Positions 1 through 10,763 of a DNA stretch of 64,000 nt are shown here, piece by piece. Every line of letters starts with the position of its first letter. Within the stretch, counting starts at the first letter, position 1. Made by a program: the position numbers and the translations under genes. This DNA is from Hesseltinella vesiculosa (taxonomy: Eukaryota; Mucoromycota; Mucoromycetes; Mucorales; Cunninghamellaceae): the NCBI GenBank assembly GCA_002104935.1, contig MCGT01000012.1, forward strand, positions 124,001 to 188,000. Reading direction: 5' to 3'. The notes below the pieces were generated by a model. The model was not told the DNA's origin and made no database searches. It saw only the letters and a program-made list of their open reading frames with translations.

Positions 1-51
1 ATTCTGCTCTCTTCAGCCCATTCTCGATAAATAAAATAGGTGACCATTTAG

Positions 52-708
52 ATGCTCCACGCATTATTTTTAATAGCTGCGCTCAATGGTAAAAATGACT
101 TTCACCCAGTGCAAGATCAGGAGATGAAAAAAAAGTGAATCGAGAGCTGAACAGTGCATTTTTTTTATTCTTTCATGACAGCGGGGTCATTATGTCTTGC
201 CCAAAATATCCAGTACAATGTGGTGGTAACACCCGATATCGAAGACGCCACGGTGTGTGTTGCTGTCGGACAGGATGTGTACCCACTGAAGCTCAGCGAA
301 ACAGTGCCTTATTTTTACTCCGGGTATGCTCCTGGTCAGAAGGAATACCGCTACACAATCCTGAACGGTACTCTCGACGTGCACCATTACGAAGATTTTG
401 AACGCCCAGCCATCATGGAAGCTGCGTCGACGTTCAACGAAGTGTATGACCGATCCTGGAATAAGCTGGACCTGCCAGATCTGCCCACCGTCTACAGCTA
501 TGACGACTATGGCACTGCCCGCCCCATCCCCGGGGAATCTGCATTGTATGAAGATGGGCATATCGCAAACCTATTTTTCGAAGGTGACGCAGAAGATTTG
601 TTTGAAATCCACGACAACAAAATGAACAACAGTCTTCGAGTCTGGGGAAACCTCACTTACATCAGGTCAGCAAGTGCGGAGGCCATGACACTCATCGGAG
701 ACTGCTCA

Positions 709-745
<37 letters not shown>

Positions 746-2254
746 AGTTATAACCATATTGAACAGTTTGAAGGAGTAGTGCTGAAGGTCACAGGCCATA
801 ATAGCCGAAAATGGGCCAAGGTGCCATACAAAGTCAAGATTCCTCAGAGTGATTATCCCAACGGCCTTTTCCGTCGCTGGTCGCTAAAGCTAAGGCCTGA
901 AGCCACAGATATTACGTTGCTCCGTGAAAAAGTCTATGCTGATGTCATTGCTGCTGCTGGCGTGATTGGCCCTCGAGGCTCTTATACAAGGTAAAAGCCT
1001 GTCAGCTTGATGGTTTTTCCAAGCAGGCTTTTTTTTTGTGTGCACCTTCAGATTTCATCGGTCCATTTTTTCGGCGTTTTGACGCTTTTCCTCTTCTTTC
1101 TCTCACTCTCTAGGCTCCATTTTAATGGTCAGCCTATTGGGTTATATTTGATCACTGATGACGTTGGCCATTCCACGTTAGTGTTTGTAAAAAAAAAAAC
1201 CAGCCTTGGGGCACTGATGCTTGTTTTTGGGCGGAGTTAGATTTTATCAAGAAACTTTCCATGATGGCGATTCTTCCGTCAATACGGGTGTCATCATCAA
1301 GGCGGATGGTGGCCGAGGAGCCTATCCCGCCGACATGGACTACCACGGTGACAAGCCTTCGGATTATGATCCTAATGTGTACCGCTGTGCGGAGGAAGGT
1401 AGCAGCGGCAGTCAGGACTTGCTGAAACCATTTATTGATCTGCTCAAATATGTCAATGAGTACACCCGAGAAAAAAAAGTCAGTGAGGATGACGCCATTG
1501 CCAAATGGAACACGTATTTGGATGTCAAGCATCTTTCTCGCCAATTGGCTCTGGAATGGTTGACAGGCAACTGGGACGGCGTTCAATACGGTAAAATGAG
1601 TGACTGGGAATCATGCTGGAACCCTCTCTCCTTTTTTTTTTATTAGCTGGCAACAACTACATGATCTACTATCACCCTTCAATGAAGCGACATGTCTTTA
1701 TTCCCATGGACTTCGACTCAAGCTTCGGCAATGGAATCATGGAGGACAAGGAAAAGTTGATAGGGGGCAAATGGACCGACTTCACTTCGGGACGGCGCAT
1801 TCACAATTTCCTCTGGGAGAAGCTCGCGACGGTGCCCAAGATCCAAAAAATGTACATGGATGAGATGTACGATATGAATGAGCGCTTGATGCGACCCGAT
1901 GTGATCATGCCTCGCATCGAAGCGCTTGCTTATATGATTGAGGCCGACGCTTTGTGGGACCGGTCGATTGCTCCCTACACCGTGGGCATGGCTCGGCACT
2001 GGCCCGAAAATGGTCAATATTTCTCCACTCTGGAAGTAGGCTCGGGCGAGCCAGACGAACCCTACAGCCTGAAGTACTGGATTCGTGAAAAATACCAAGT
2101 CGTCCATGTTGACTATGCTACATACACCATTCTTGACGAGGAATCCATTGACAATCTGATCCAAAGCAATGCCATCGACATGAAAGGCGTCATGCCCGCC
2201 CAACAGGTGAATCTCACGCGGCCAATCAAAGTTGCCAAAGTTGGCGATATTTGA
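52..2254 (+). CDS. CotH-family secreted spore-coat/kinase-like protein
   Basis: Exons 52..88, 182..665, 748..990, 1114..1176, 1241..1590 and 1647..2254 join to 594 codons plus stop. The first 37-nt exon is easy to miss; spliced to 182 it supplies a hydrophobic N-terminus (MLHALFLIAALNAGSLCLAQ) that reads as a signal peptide. The mature part has the CotH layout: an N-terminal beta-rich segment, then RWSLKLRPEA, a LYLITDDVG strand, LTGNWDGVQYAGNNYMIYY, and FIPMDFDSSFGNG with conserved acidic residues. CotH proteins are atypical kinases in bacterial spores and surface proteins in Mucorales, some of which act as host-cell ligands. This copy ends in KVAKVGDI with no Ser/Thr-rich tail or hydrophobic GPI signal, so I infer a soluble secreted form. 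Intron 2 contains a 29-nt T run. Family call is strong; specific role unknown. Confidence 0.88.
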
Positions 2255-2912
2255 GCTGCGACTATGGCAGAAATGAAATGCTCTTTTCAGAAATAAAAAT
2301 AAAAAAAAGGTGAAAACGACAGTATGACCGTGTGATTCTATTGCTGATCAGACACTCTACCTTCCATTACCTTCACTTCATTTGCCAAATCTGACGATGT
2401 ACGAGCCAAGACACACACACGTCGCAGATAACAAGCTGCTCACACGAGTCACTTCCTGGAGGATCATAGGCAGCACAGAATGATGTAAAGCTTCTTCTAG
2501 GTCTTGCCATAGTTCTATGTCACAGCCTTGTAGTGATTCAGTTCCCCAACAATCATTGAAAGGACATTTAATATTCCACTGTCATATCAAGGAAGTATGG
2601 CTCGCAGGTCGTCATCGCAGGCTAAACTTACTCAGTCATTTAAAACTCCGGGCCCATTGCGCTGCGTAGTAAATAGTGTGGTCGTGTGACCAACCCTCAT
2701 CATCTTCTCTCTTTCACCTCTTTTTTTTTCTTTCTTTCTCGTTTTCTTCCACTTTCTTTCTATTGAGTAAGTTTTTATTATTAGTATTGTTATTGTTTTT
2801 GAAACAGGAATGGCAACAAATGGCCAAGGCCATTTGAGACGAAAAGGAGGCAGAGCTGGGAAAAAACAAAAAGGCAACCTTCTCACCGCCATTCTTCACT
2901 TCCTCATAGAAT
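2255..2912. other. Intergenic spacer, CotH-like 3' end to ATG4 promoter
   Basis: 658 bases between two same-strand genes. AATAAA-like motifs lie just after the CotH stop (about 2291-2300), compatible with polyadenylation. The stretch before 2913 is rich in C/T and A homopolymers, as in other promoters here. No ORF with recognisable similarity. Confidence 0.6.
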
Positions 2913-4876
2913 ATGAAATCGTTGGATGTATATGAATCTGGCGAAGTCGACGATGAACATATACGACAAAGTCAAGGGTCCTTGGAAAAAGAAGATGGGC
3001 TGCCGCAGCCTCAAAACATGAACCACATCAGTCAAGCACCGCTGGCAGAAAAACTACTAACCAACTCGTCCTACTTTGCTGCAGAGATCCCTCTTAAAGT
3101 TGGTCACTTTATGAACCACCTGTGGATGTCTGGTGCCGACCTTATGAGCCACGATGATACCCCTTCCATGTCGGACGACAATGAACTTTGGTTACTGGGT
3201 TGCCGCTATGAATTACCAGACGCCAACGCACGACGAATGCAGCAAGACATATTGGAAGCCCAGACCGATGACATGTTCCGACCTCGCCCCACTGACTCCA
3301 CTTCTTCACATGATATCTCGTCCTCTTCCAACGCCACCGATTCGAAAACATCCAATGCGGCTGTTATGTCCTTGCTTTGGCCGCCTGATTTCTATGCTGA
3401 TTTCTGTTCTCGGTATTGGATGACTTACCGCCACAACTACCCACCTATCCGTCCTTCTCATTACAAGACCGACATTGGCTGGGGCTGCATGCTGCGCAGC
3501 GGTCAATCCTTGCTGGCAAACACCCTGCTGATTCACCTTTTATCCCGTCATTGGCGACGTGTCACACCATCCAATCCCTCTTGGAAAACCTACGTCAAGG
3601 TAAAAAAGAGAGGAGGGGGGGGGGCAAAAATGAATGACGGGAGCCTGAATTTTTTCCCTCTGTAGATTACACACTGGTTTCTCGATGAATTATCACCGCG
3701 AGCACCATTCTCCATCCACCGCATTGCTTTGTTGGGGAAACAATTGGGGAAGAATATCGGCGAATGGTTTGGGCCTAGCACAATCAGTCAAGTCATCCAG
3801 TAGGTCACGCGAGTGATGGGCAACGTGGAAAAAGGAAAAGGCTCATTTTTTTTTTCCTGGCTCTTTTTGACATAGGGCGCTCGTGTCAGATTTCCCACCA
3901 GCCAAACTTTCCGTGTACGTTGCAACGGATGGCGTGGTGTACCGAAACGATGTTCGAGACGTTGCCAGCGGAAAGAAACCTCGAGGTGAATTTGGTTATT
4001 GGACAAACCGTGAAGCTGCTGACCAAGAACAAGAAGAAGCCCGGGTCATCTACAATGAGGCCACCGAGGCGTCGCCCACGACCTCTGGATCACCCGACCC
4101 TCCTACCTTCAACGCTTGTTTGATTTTGGTCGCTGTCCGCCTCGGGATTGATCAGCTCCATCCAAGCTATTATCCTGCTTTAAAGGTAGATGCGACAAAA
4201 AAATAGAACCATCCTCGGATAGGAGATTACAATGATTCAATTCTCCTGTCAATAGGCATGCTTCCGTATCCCTTATTTCATGGGCATTGCTGGGTAGGTT
4301 TGTTGTGCCTTATGCTGCCTGTTTAGGTTAACTCTCTTTTTAGTGGCCGACCAAATTCATCCTTATATTTTATGGGCTTGCAAGATAATGACCTTATATA
4401 TATTGATCCTCATTTTTCCCGGTGTGCATTGGAAACAAAGAGCTTGAAGGATTATACTCCTCAAGTAAGCCAGATGAGCGTAGAAAAACATCTTTACCTA
4501 TCCTTTTTTTTCAGGACTTGGGTACGTACCATTGCAGCATTCCTCGAAAGCTGCATGTGTCGCAAGTGGATCCATCAATGATGCTTGGATTCTATTGTAG
4601 AAACGAGCTCGAATTTGAAGCCTTTTGCCAAGAGATTGAGCAGGTACGTGTTTTTTTTGTATCCACGCGCACTGGCTGACTCTTTTTTTTTTTTTTTTTT
4701 TTTTTTTCCTGTACTCTCAGATCGGGCAATTACACCCAGCCATCTTCAGTATTCAAGAACAAGCACCTGACTATGACGAAGATATCAGAAGCGAAAATGA
4801 TTTTGGCATAGTGAGCGATGAGGAACCCGAGGAAAACTCTGCCCATCAATCACTTTGCTCCTCTGGATCATTTTGA
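2913..4876 (+). CDS. ATG4: Cysteine protease ATG4 (autophagy)
   Basis: Exons 2913..3599, 3666..3799, 3876..4185, 4256..4293, 4344..4464, 4515..4643 and 4721..4876 give 524 aa. Peptidase C54 features are clear: [13 protein letters not shown] with the catalytic cysteine at about residue 192, [19 protein letters not shown], and IDPHFS with Asp411 and His413 completing the triad. ATG4 processes the C-terminus of ATG8 and later removes it from phosphatidylethanolamine on membranes. The acidic C-terminal tail contains [10 protein letters not shown] (Phe501-Val504), which fits an LC3-interacting region as in other ATG4 proteins. Exon 4 is only 38 nt. The stop is 55 nt from the convergent MED9 stop. 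The N-terminal ~90 residues are poorly conserved. Confidence 0.95.
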
Positions 4877-4931
4877 TAGCATAGCAACAAGCATTGATTC
4901 ACAAATACATAAAAAAAAAGTGTACCTTCAT

Positions 4932-5438
4932 TTATTCTTTTGTATTGCCCGTGAACGCGGGCAGGTTGGTATAGGCGGCCAGTTGCTGTTTTTTCTGGGC
5001 CAGGATATCTAATTCTTGTTGGAGGATGGCTTCTTGTTCTTCTTGGACATAATACAGTCCAGGCAGATCTTGCAGGATCAGGCGTGCTTGGTCGATCTTG
5101 TTGTTGAGCTGAACCACGGCTTTGCCAATGTCATCAGCCTTGCTGCCCTTCATGATGTCTTGCAGGATGGAATGCAGCTGAGGCAAAAACGTGAATTCAT
5201 TCTTATCAAAGAGCGTCGATGATTTAGGAGGATCATCTGCTTCGTCTGTGATGATCATTGGCTGCTGGCTGCTGGTGCCGTCGATGGGGTCTGCTGTGGG
5301 GATCGCATTGGCCGCCGACTCCAGTACGTGTGTTTCAGTGCCAAGCAAGGAAGCGTCCATCATTGTGATATCTTCACCTCCTGTTAGATCAACAGTGTAA
5401 TCGGCAAAGTCATCCTGTAAAAATGACGACTCATCCAT
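4932..5438 (-). CDS. MED9: Mediator complex subunit 9
   Basis: A single-exon gene of 168 aa beginning MDESSFLQDDF. The N-terminal ~85 residues are acidic and low in order. The C-terminal ~80 residues match the Med9 helical domain: FLPQLHSILQDI, a helix with ARLILQDLPGLYYVQEEQE, then a coiled coil ending in KKQQLAAY. Med9 belongs to the middle module of Mediator, which links activators to RNA polymerase II. An upstream in-frame Met at 5558 would add a Lys/Phe-rich peptide translated from A/T runs and is unlikely. The gene shares a 113-bp divergent promoter with the CMD-like gene. Small Mediator subunits diverge quickly, so the call rests on the short domain. Confidence 0.72.
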   Translation of the reverse strand: MDESSFLQDDFADYTVDLTGGEDITMMDASLLGTETHVLESAANAIPTADPIDGTSSQQPMIITDEADDPPKSSTLFDKNEFTFLPQLHSILQDIMKGSKADDIGKAVVQLNNKIDQARLILQDLPGLYYVQEEQEAILQQELDILAQKKQQLAAYTNLPAFTGNTKE

Positions 5439-5551
5439 GGTTTCTTTAGTGGAGAAGAAATTAGCTTGGAAAGAGAAAAAAATAAAAAAATAAAAAATAG
5501 GGTCAAGGCTGGGCTTTGCCTTTTTTTTTTTTTTTCCATCCCCACAAAAAA

Positions 5552-6453
5552 ATGACACTTGCAGACATTGTTCAGCGCATTCGCCACATCTACCAAGTCA
5601 GTACACCTGCACAACAAGATACTATTCTCCAAAACGAATGGGCTCTTATCACGGTACGCCAACCTAACTAAACTAGGTTGCATGGTTTACTGACATGCAA
5701 CATTGCGCTCTATTCTTCCCCTGCCACAGGCTGTTGTCATGGCCGCTTTGAATCACCCTGAAGACATCTCTCTGGTATACCAAATCGTTGTGCAAGATAT
5801 TGAGCGACTCTCTCTGTCCAAGGATATGACACAAGATCTCACTGTAAAGGTAACCATGAAGCTGCGGGACAGCATTCTGAAAGGCTATGTTGCCAGCGGA
5901 TTTCCCAAGGTAAATCTTTTTTCCCCCTTTTTTTACATTATCCAAAATGACACCGGCAAGCCATTTTAATATATCCGCGTCCGCTGTTCTTATGTAGACC
6001 ATCAATGGACTTCAGCACCTGCACAAAGCTACACCAAAATCTATCCTCGAGCTACTGCCTACAACGCCCATCCGATCGGAAACCACCTGGGATCAAGTGG
6101 TTCACCAACGACAGCGTGGTCAGGCCCTCTTTGACAAGATCTATGATCGACACACAGTCCGCGTCATGCAGTCCATGCATACCATGTATCCTGACCTGGC
6201 TCAGTCGGCTCACCATCACCTCTATAGTCCATTACTGTCGGAATGCGCCATCACCAGCGGCCGTGAAACCAGCCTTATTGTCGTCGCCGGTTGCTTTGTC
6301 CAGAATGTGCCTTCTCAGCTTCGCGGCCATATTTACGGCGCTCTGAATAATGGAGCCACCAAGACCGACATTGAACGCGTCCACGAGACCGTTCTCGTCC
6401 TCTGCCGTCATTATGGCGCCCAACTGCCCCCTCATATCAATGCCAAACTGTAG
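5552..6453 (+). CDS. Carboxymuconolactone decarboxylase/AhpD-like protein with peroxisomal signal
   Basis: Exons 5552..5653, 5730..5909 and 5998..6453 encode 245 aa. The C-terminal half has the all-helical CMD fold signature (TSLIVVAGCFVQNVPSQLRGHI, then NNGATKTDIERVHETVLVLCRHYG). The CxxC redox pair of bacterial AhpD is not present, so peroxidase activity is not implied. The last three residues are Ala-Lys-Leu, a type 1 peroxisomal targeting signal. Fungal CMD-like peroxisomal proteins such as Pxp2 of smuts are known, but their chemistry is unsettled. The tail-to-tail spacer to the beta-adaptin gene is 365 nt. Confidence 0.75.
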
Positions 6454-6818
6454 GGAGCGAGAAAAGATGTACTGTACTTGTAGAGACTCAAACAATAAAA
6501 TGGTGTGCTACCTGGCTCGTTTACGCTAGTCAGCCGCCCCTCAGTGATTTGACTGAACTTTTCCCAGCTGTCCTGTTCTTTTTCAGCTACGAGTCAAGCG
6601 GAGCACGTTCAGGTACTGCCTGTATCCCCCGCTTTAACAACCCTCAACCCGGTCATACTAACTGCAGGTCATTGTACTGTATGCCAGCATCCACAAGCAA
6701 GGCTTCTATCATAGTATTATGCCTCCGCCGCCGCCAAAGAAAAAAATCCATTGAACCAATAAAAATTTATCACTGTGATGGATCCTTTTTACTGTATTTG
6801 GGGTCAGCATAGATTTGT
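6454..6818. other. Convergent 3' spacer
   Basis: Terminator region shared by the CMD-like gene and the beta-adaptin gene. AATAAA occurs at 6493 on the plus strand. No coding signal seen. Confidence 0.5.
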
Positions 6819-9800
6819 TTAAAAGAGACCAGCAAAGGGATCTTCCTTTGCGGGTTTAGAATTAGCCGAGGTTGACAATGGTTGTGTGGTGCTGATGAGG
6901 GAGGGGGAGAGGGGAGATGATTGCTGCAGGCCAGAATGGGCAGTAGAAGTGGTGGACATATTGAAGTCAAACAGATCGTTCATAGAAGAGGAGACAGCGA
7001 CAGGCTGCACAGGTTGTTGAGGCTGAGGCTGCATGGGATTGCCCATGCCTGCAAAGGTGTTGCTTGGGGAAGCAGAAGGCTGGTTATACAAGTTCATGAT
7101 ATCTGTCAGAGACTGAGTTGGTGACAAGGTCGATGAGGGTGGCGGCGAAGGGGCAGCGTTGCCGGCATCCAAAGACATCAGATCGCCCAATGAGGACGAA
7201 GTAGCAGAAGGTTCGTTGATCGGAGTGCTTGCTGAAGGCTCGTCCCAATCCAGATCGAGCAAATTGTCGAGGTTGCTGTTGTTGCGAAGAGCTTCTTGGA
7301 TCTGAGGAGGAGGCGCCGAGGCATCTTCATCTTCGTTGGTGGGGCTAAGAGAAAGAGAAGGCGACGGATTGTCAGCCTCATGATTTTCCTTCAACCTCTT
7401 TGCGAGCTTACTCATGGGCCAGGGCTTGGACATTGTCAGCGCCATATTTTCTACCAGCAATAAAGGTTTCTGCGGGTTTGTGATACACCGAGGCCAGCGT
7501 CCCAATTTGCGACAACAGGCTTTCTAACAAACCAGATGACAGGCCATTGGATTCGCCAGCCACAGCCGGTTTTTCAGAGAGCACGACCGCCTGAAAAGAA
7601 AATAAAAAAGGGTGAATTTTACTGCCCGTGCTCAATGGTGAATGCATTACCTTGGCAGCTTGAGGATCTGTGGACAATAAACGCCAGTAGACATAGGCAC
7701 GATCACGGATATCGGCATTGTCACATTCGTTGGTGGCGGTTTGCAAGACACGCTGGACGAGGTCTTGGTTTTCGGTTGGTTTCTTCAGGAACAGCTTGAC
7801 CGTGGCAGTCAGCAATTGGAGTTGTACCTGGTTAAAAAATAATGAGTCGCGTGCGTTCTCCCATTGATTATTCCTCCCATGCTTTCTTTACCTGCGTGCT
7901 TTCATCTTTGAAGTTTTCCAAAAAGTTGTTGATGAGGTCGTCGGCATTTTCAATACGCTCTGCATATTCGCCAATGATCCAAATCAACGAGGCACGGGCT
8001 TGAGGTTCATCGAGCGCTTCCAGGTTATCGCACAGAGTAGGAATGATGCCTTCATAGGTGTGTGGGTATTTGCGGAATATATCCTTGATCACAACAATGG
8101 CTTCTTGTACAACATAGCTGACGCCAGTGTTGATGAGATCCAAGAGCACATTGATACAGCGCTCGGCGGCTTCCTCGATCTTGATAGCGCATCGACCGAT
8201 TGCATTCACCGACTTGCGTACAAAATCCACGTCCACTTCGTTGGCATATCTAATACAGGCGATTGGATACAAAAAAAAATGTCAAGGCTCGCTTGGGTGA
8301 TGTCACTCTGGCGACTTACTCCTTCAATTCACTGAGCAATTGATCCACGTTGCGATCGTTGCACAGGCGGATCATGATTTCTAATTTCTCCATCTTGACA
8401 TAAGGTGGGTCATTGTATTTGCAAAAGAAGACGCGGATTTCATTGCTGAGGACCTCAGGACGGCGTTGTAAGACCAGATTGATGTTGCGCAGAGCAATGT
8501 ACTGAACTTCGGGGGGGCTAGACAGTAGAGTCACTAAGGGCAGGCGTTGTCAGTATCCTATCTTTGAAGAGATCTGGTTTGTGATGGTGGTGGGGGGAGT
8601 TTACCTAGAGGAGGGGCCATCTTTCGGCAGAGCACTCGAACAGTGTTTTTATCTTGAATGTATTGCATGTTGATCATCATCACCTGTCGTAGGATAGCAT
8701 GAATAAAGGCGTATGAGTCATTGCAGGGATTCAAATGTCGTCATTCTTTACCTTCACAACAGCCAAGACAACGGAGCCATTGGCATGCTGGAGACGGGGC
8801 AGGACACGTTCACATAAACTTTCGGCTTCCTTGTTACTGGCAACTTTGTAATCCCCAAGAGCAGTCAAAATAGCAATCTGGCCCCACCTTTAGATCACAT
8901 AGCATGAACGAAGAGTGAGTGGCGACTGGGAAAAAAAAAGACACTTACTCGGTACATTCATTCAAGGCGTTCAGGAGCTTGTTGAGGATGGTTTGGTTGA
9001 TAATAAAGATGTCTTTGGTGTCGGACAGTTCATGGATATCTTGCAGAGCAATGACGGCATTGGCCACGACCATGGGGTTGATATCGGAGACAAGCTCCTT
9101 GAGTTCCTTGACAAAGTCTTGTTCAGTGGTTAATTCAGGGTTGAGCTCGTATAATTTGGCGACGCAGATGGCAGCGGTCTTGCGCACATAGGGGTTTTCG
9201 TCCTGCCACAAAAGTAAATTAAAAAGATAGAGCAGGTCAGCGAATGGTCCGGGCAAAAGTAAGAGCATGGTTTGCATTTTACCTTGAGACATTTGCGAAG
9301 AGGCTCCGTCAAGTAATCAATGATTTTGTCCACACGCAAGCAGCCCATGGTGCGGATGGACAAGGCGCGAATCAAAGGATTAGGATCGTCCGAGTCCTTG
9401 ACAAACGTGTTGACAGCAAGGATGACCAGCTCAGGCTGCGACTTTGCGTAGTTCATCAGATACAAGTACACCAACTTCTTCAATTCCAAGTCTTCGGTTT
9501 GCATGTTCTTCAGGACATCAGGAAACAGGCCACTGACATCCTTGCCCACCGTCATATTGGCAATCACCTTTTTCACGGCATCCTTTCGAGTATGGCGGTA
9601 CTCGCTGTTCAGTTCAGCTTTCAATTCATAGTTTTCACCTAGTCAAGACAGAGAGATGTCAGTTGTGCTCAAGAATAAACTAAAATAAAAAAACAAGAGG
9701 ATCCATCGTGCACACCAGGCACGCCCAGCTTTTGCACCCACGCTCTCATCATTGGCAAACGATAGTCGTATGCTATTTTTTATACATATTACCTTTTTTG

Positions 9801-9829
9801 TTTGTAGTGAAAAACTTTGGTCGATTCAT
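6819..9829 (-). CDS. APL2: AP-1 type clathrin adaptor, beta subunit (beta-adaptin)
   Basis: Ten exons on the minus strand: 9829..9793, 9638..9283, 9202..8949, 8887..8752, 8683..8605, 8533..8320, 8249..7892, 7827..7651, 7590..7412 and 7344..6819, giving 771 aa. The first exon is 37 nt and encodes [12 protein letters not shown], matching the usual beta-adaptin start. The HEAT-repeat trunk is very well conserved ([51 protein letters not shown]). The hinge holds a clathrin box, NLLDLD. The C-terminus is a low-complexity Ser/Pro/Gln tail ending DPFAGLF, with no appendage domain. The protein would sort clathrin cargo between trans-Golgi and endosomes. AP-1 is preferred over AP-2 but not proven. Confidence 0.92.
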
Positions 9830-10763
9830 GTTAAACAACGTAAGAGTGGAGATGAGAGGAACAAAAAAAAAAAAAAAAAAAAGGCACAGCGAAAAAGTAA
9901 AGGGTCAAAAGCAGGCAACCAGCAATTGCGGTGATTGAAAATGAGATGGCTGCTGGGCTTTGGAAAGATTTTCTCTTTTCACTTACGCTTTTGCCCACTG
10001 CATGCCTTTTGGATCGAGCATCATTATAGATCAGAACGGGCTACGATATTGCACCTGCACCAACTCTTTTTAAGCATAAATGTCAGCTCTTTTTTGTTTT
10101 GATAGAGCTGACGCTGCAACTCCACCAGTGACGCTGTTTTTTTTATTTCCACCATTGCAAGGTGCTTGGCCCCCGCATGGCAGCGTTAGCCATGAGTACG
10201 GTTGTACATCAAACATCTGAGCGTCTTGTAGTGGTACCGACTATGAGTGCTTTGACTTGGGTGACAGAAATGAGGAGGAAAACAAACTGCAGGACGCTGC
10301 TGGAGTCTTTGTTCATCGGCAGGTGGGCTCGCAAAACGGCAGCCCAGCAATTACCAAAACGTTACGTAATATTAGCCATGCGCGGAAACAATCATCTCAA
10401 GCCGGATGGACAGGAGCAACTTTAATTTGTATTGGTTGCATCAAAGAGCTTGCAAGGGGCATATTGAAGTTAGACAAGTATGTATGTAGCGTGGCCATTG
10501 GTGGCTGACATGGGAGCTTTTCTTTTTATTTTCTTAATGAAAAGTGAGTATTTTTCAAATCTATAAGAGTGAATCGAAAAAGGTATAAAAAAATAGCACA
10601 GGCTTTGTTTTATTTTTCAGCGGCCTTTTCGCGCATTCATCTTCTCTCTTTTTCATTTCTTCTTTTTTTGGGTTGATCAGCATTAAACAAAAAAAAAAAA
10701 TAAACTATTAAAAAAAGAGAGAAGGAACAGCTGGCATATGCTATTTCATTTATAAAATAGTCG
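9830..10763. promoter_or_regulatory. Divergent promoter region, beta-adaptin / RRM gene
   Basis: 934 bases between divergent starts. Contains an 18-nt A run near 9865-9882 and T-rich runs. Short ORFs at 10162-10508 show no conserved motif and are not called. Confidence 0.45.

Noticed and set aside
5439..5558. Longer N-terminus for MED9
   Set aside because: It would translate a run of A/T (poly-Lys, Phe-rich) and overlap the divergent gene start.
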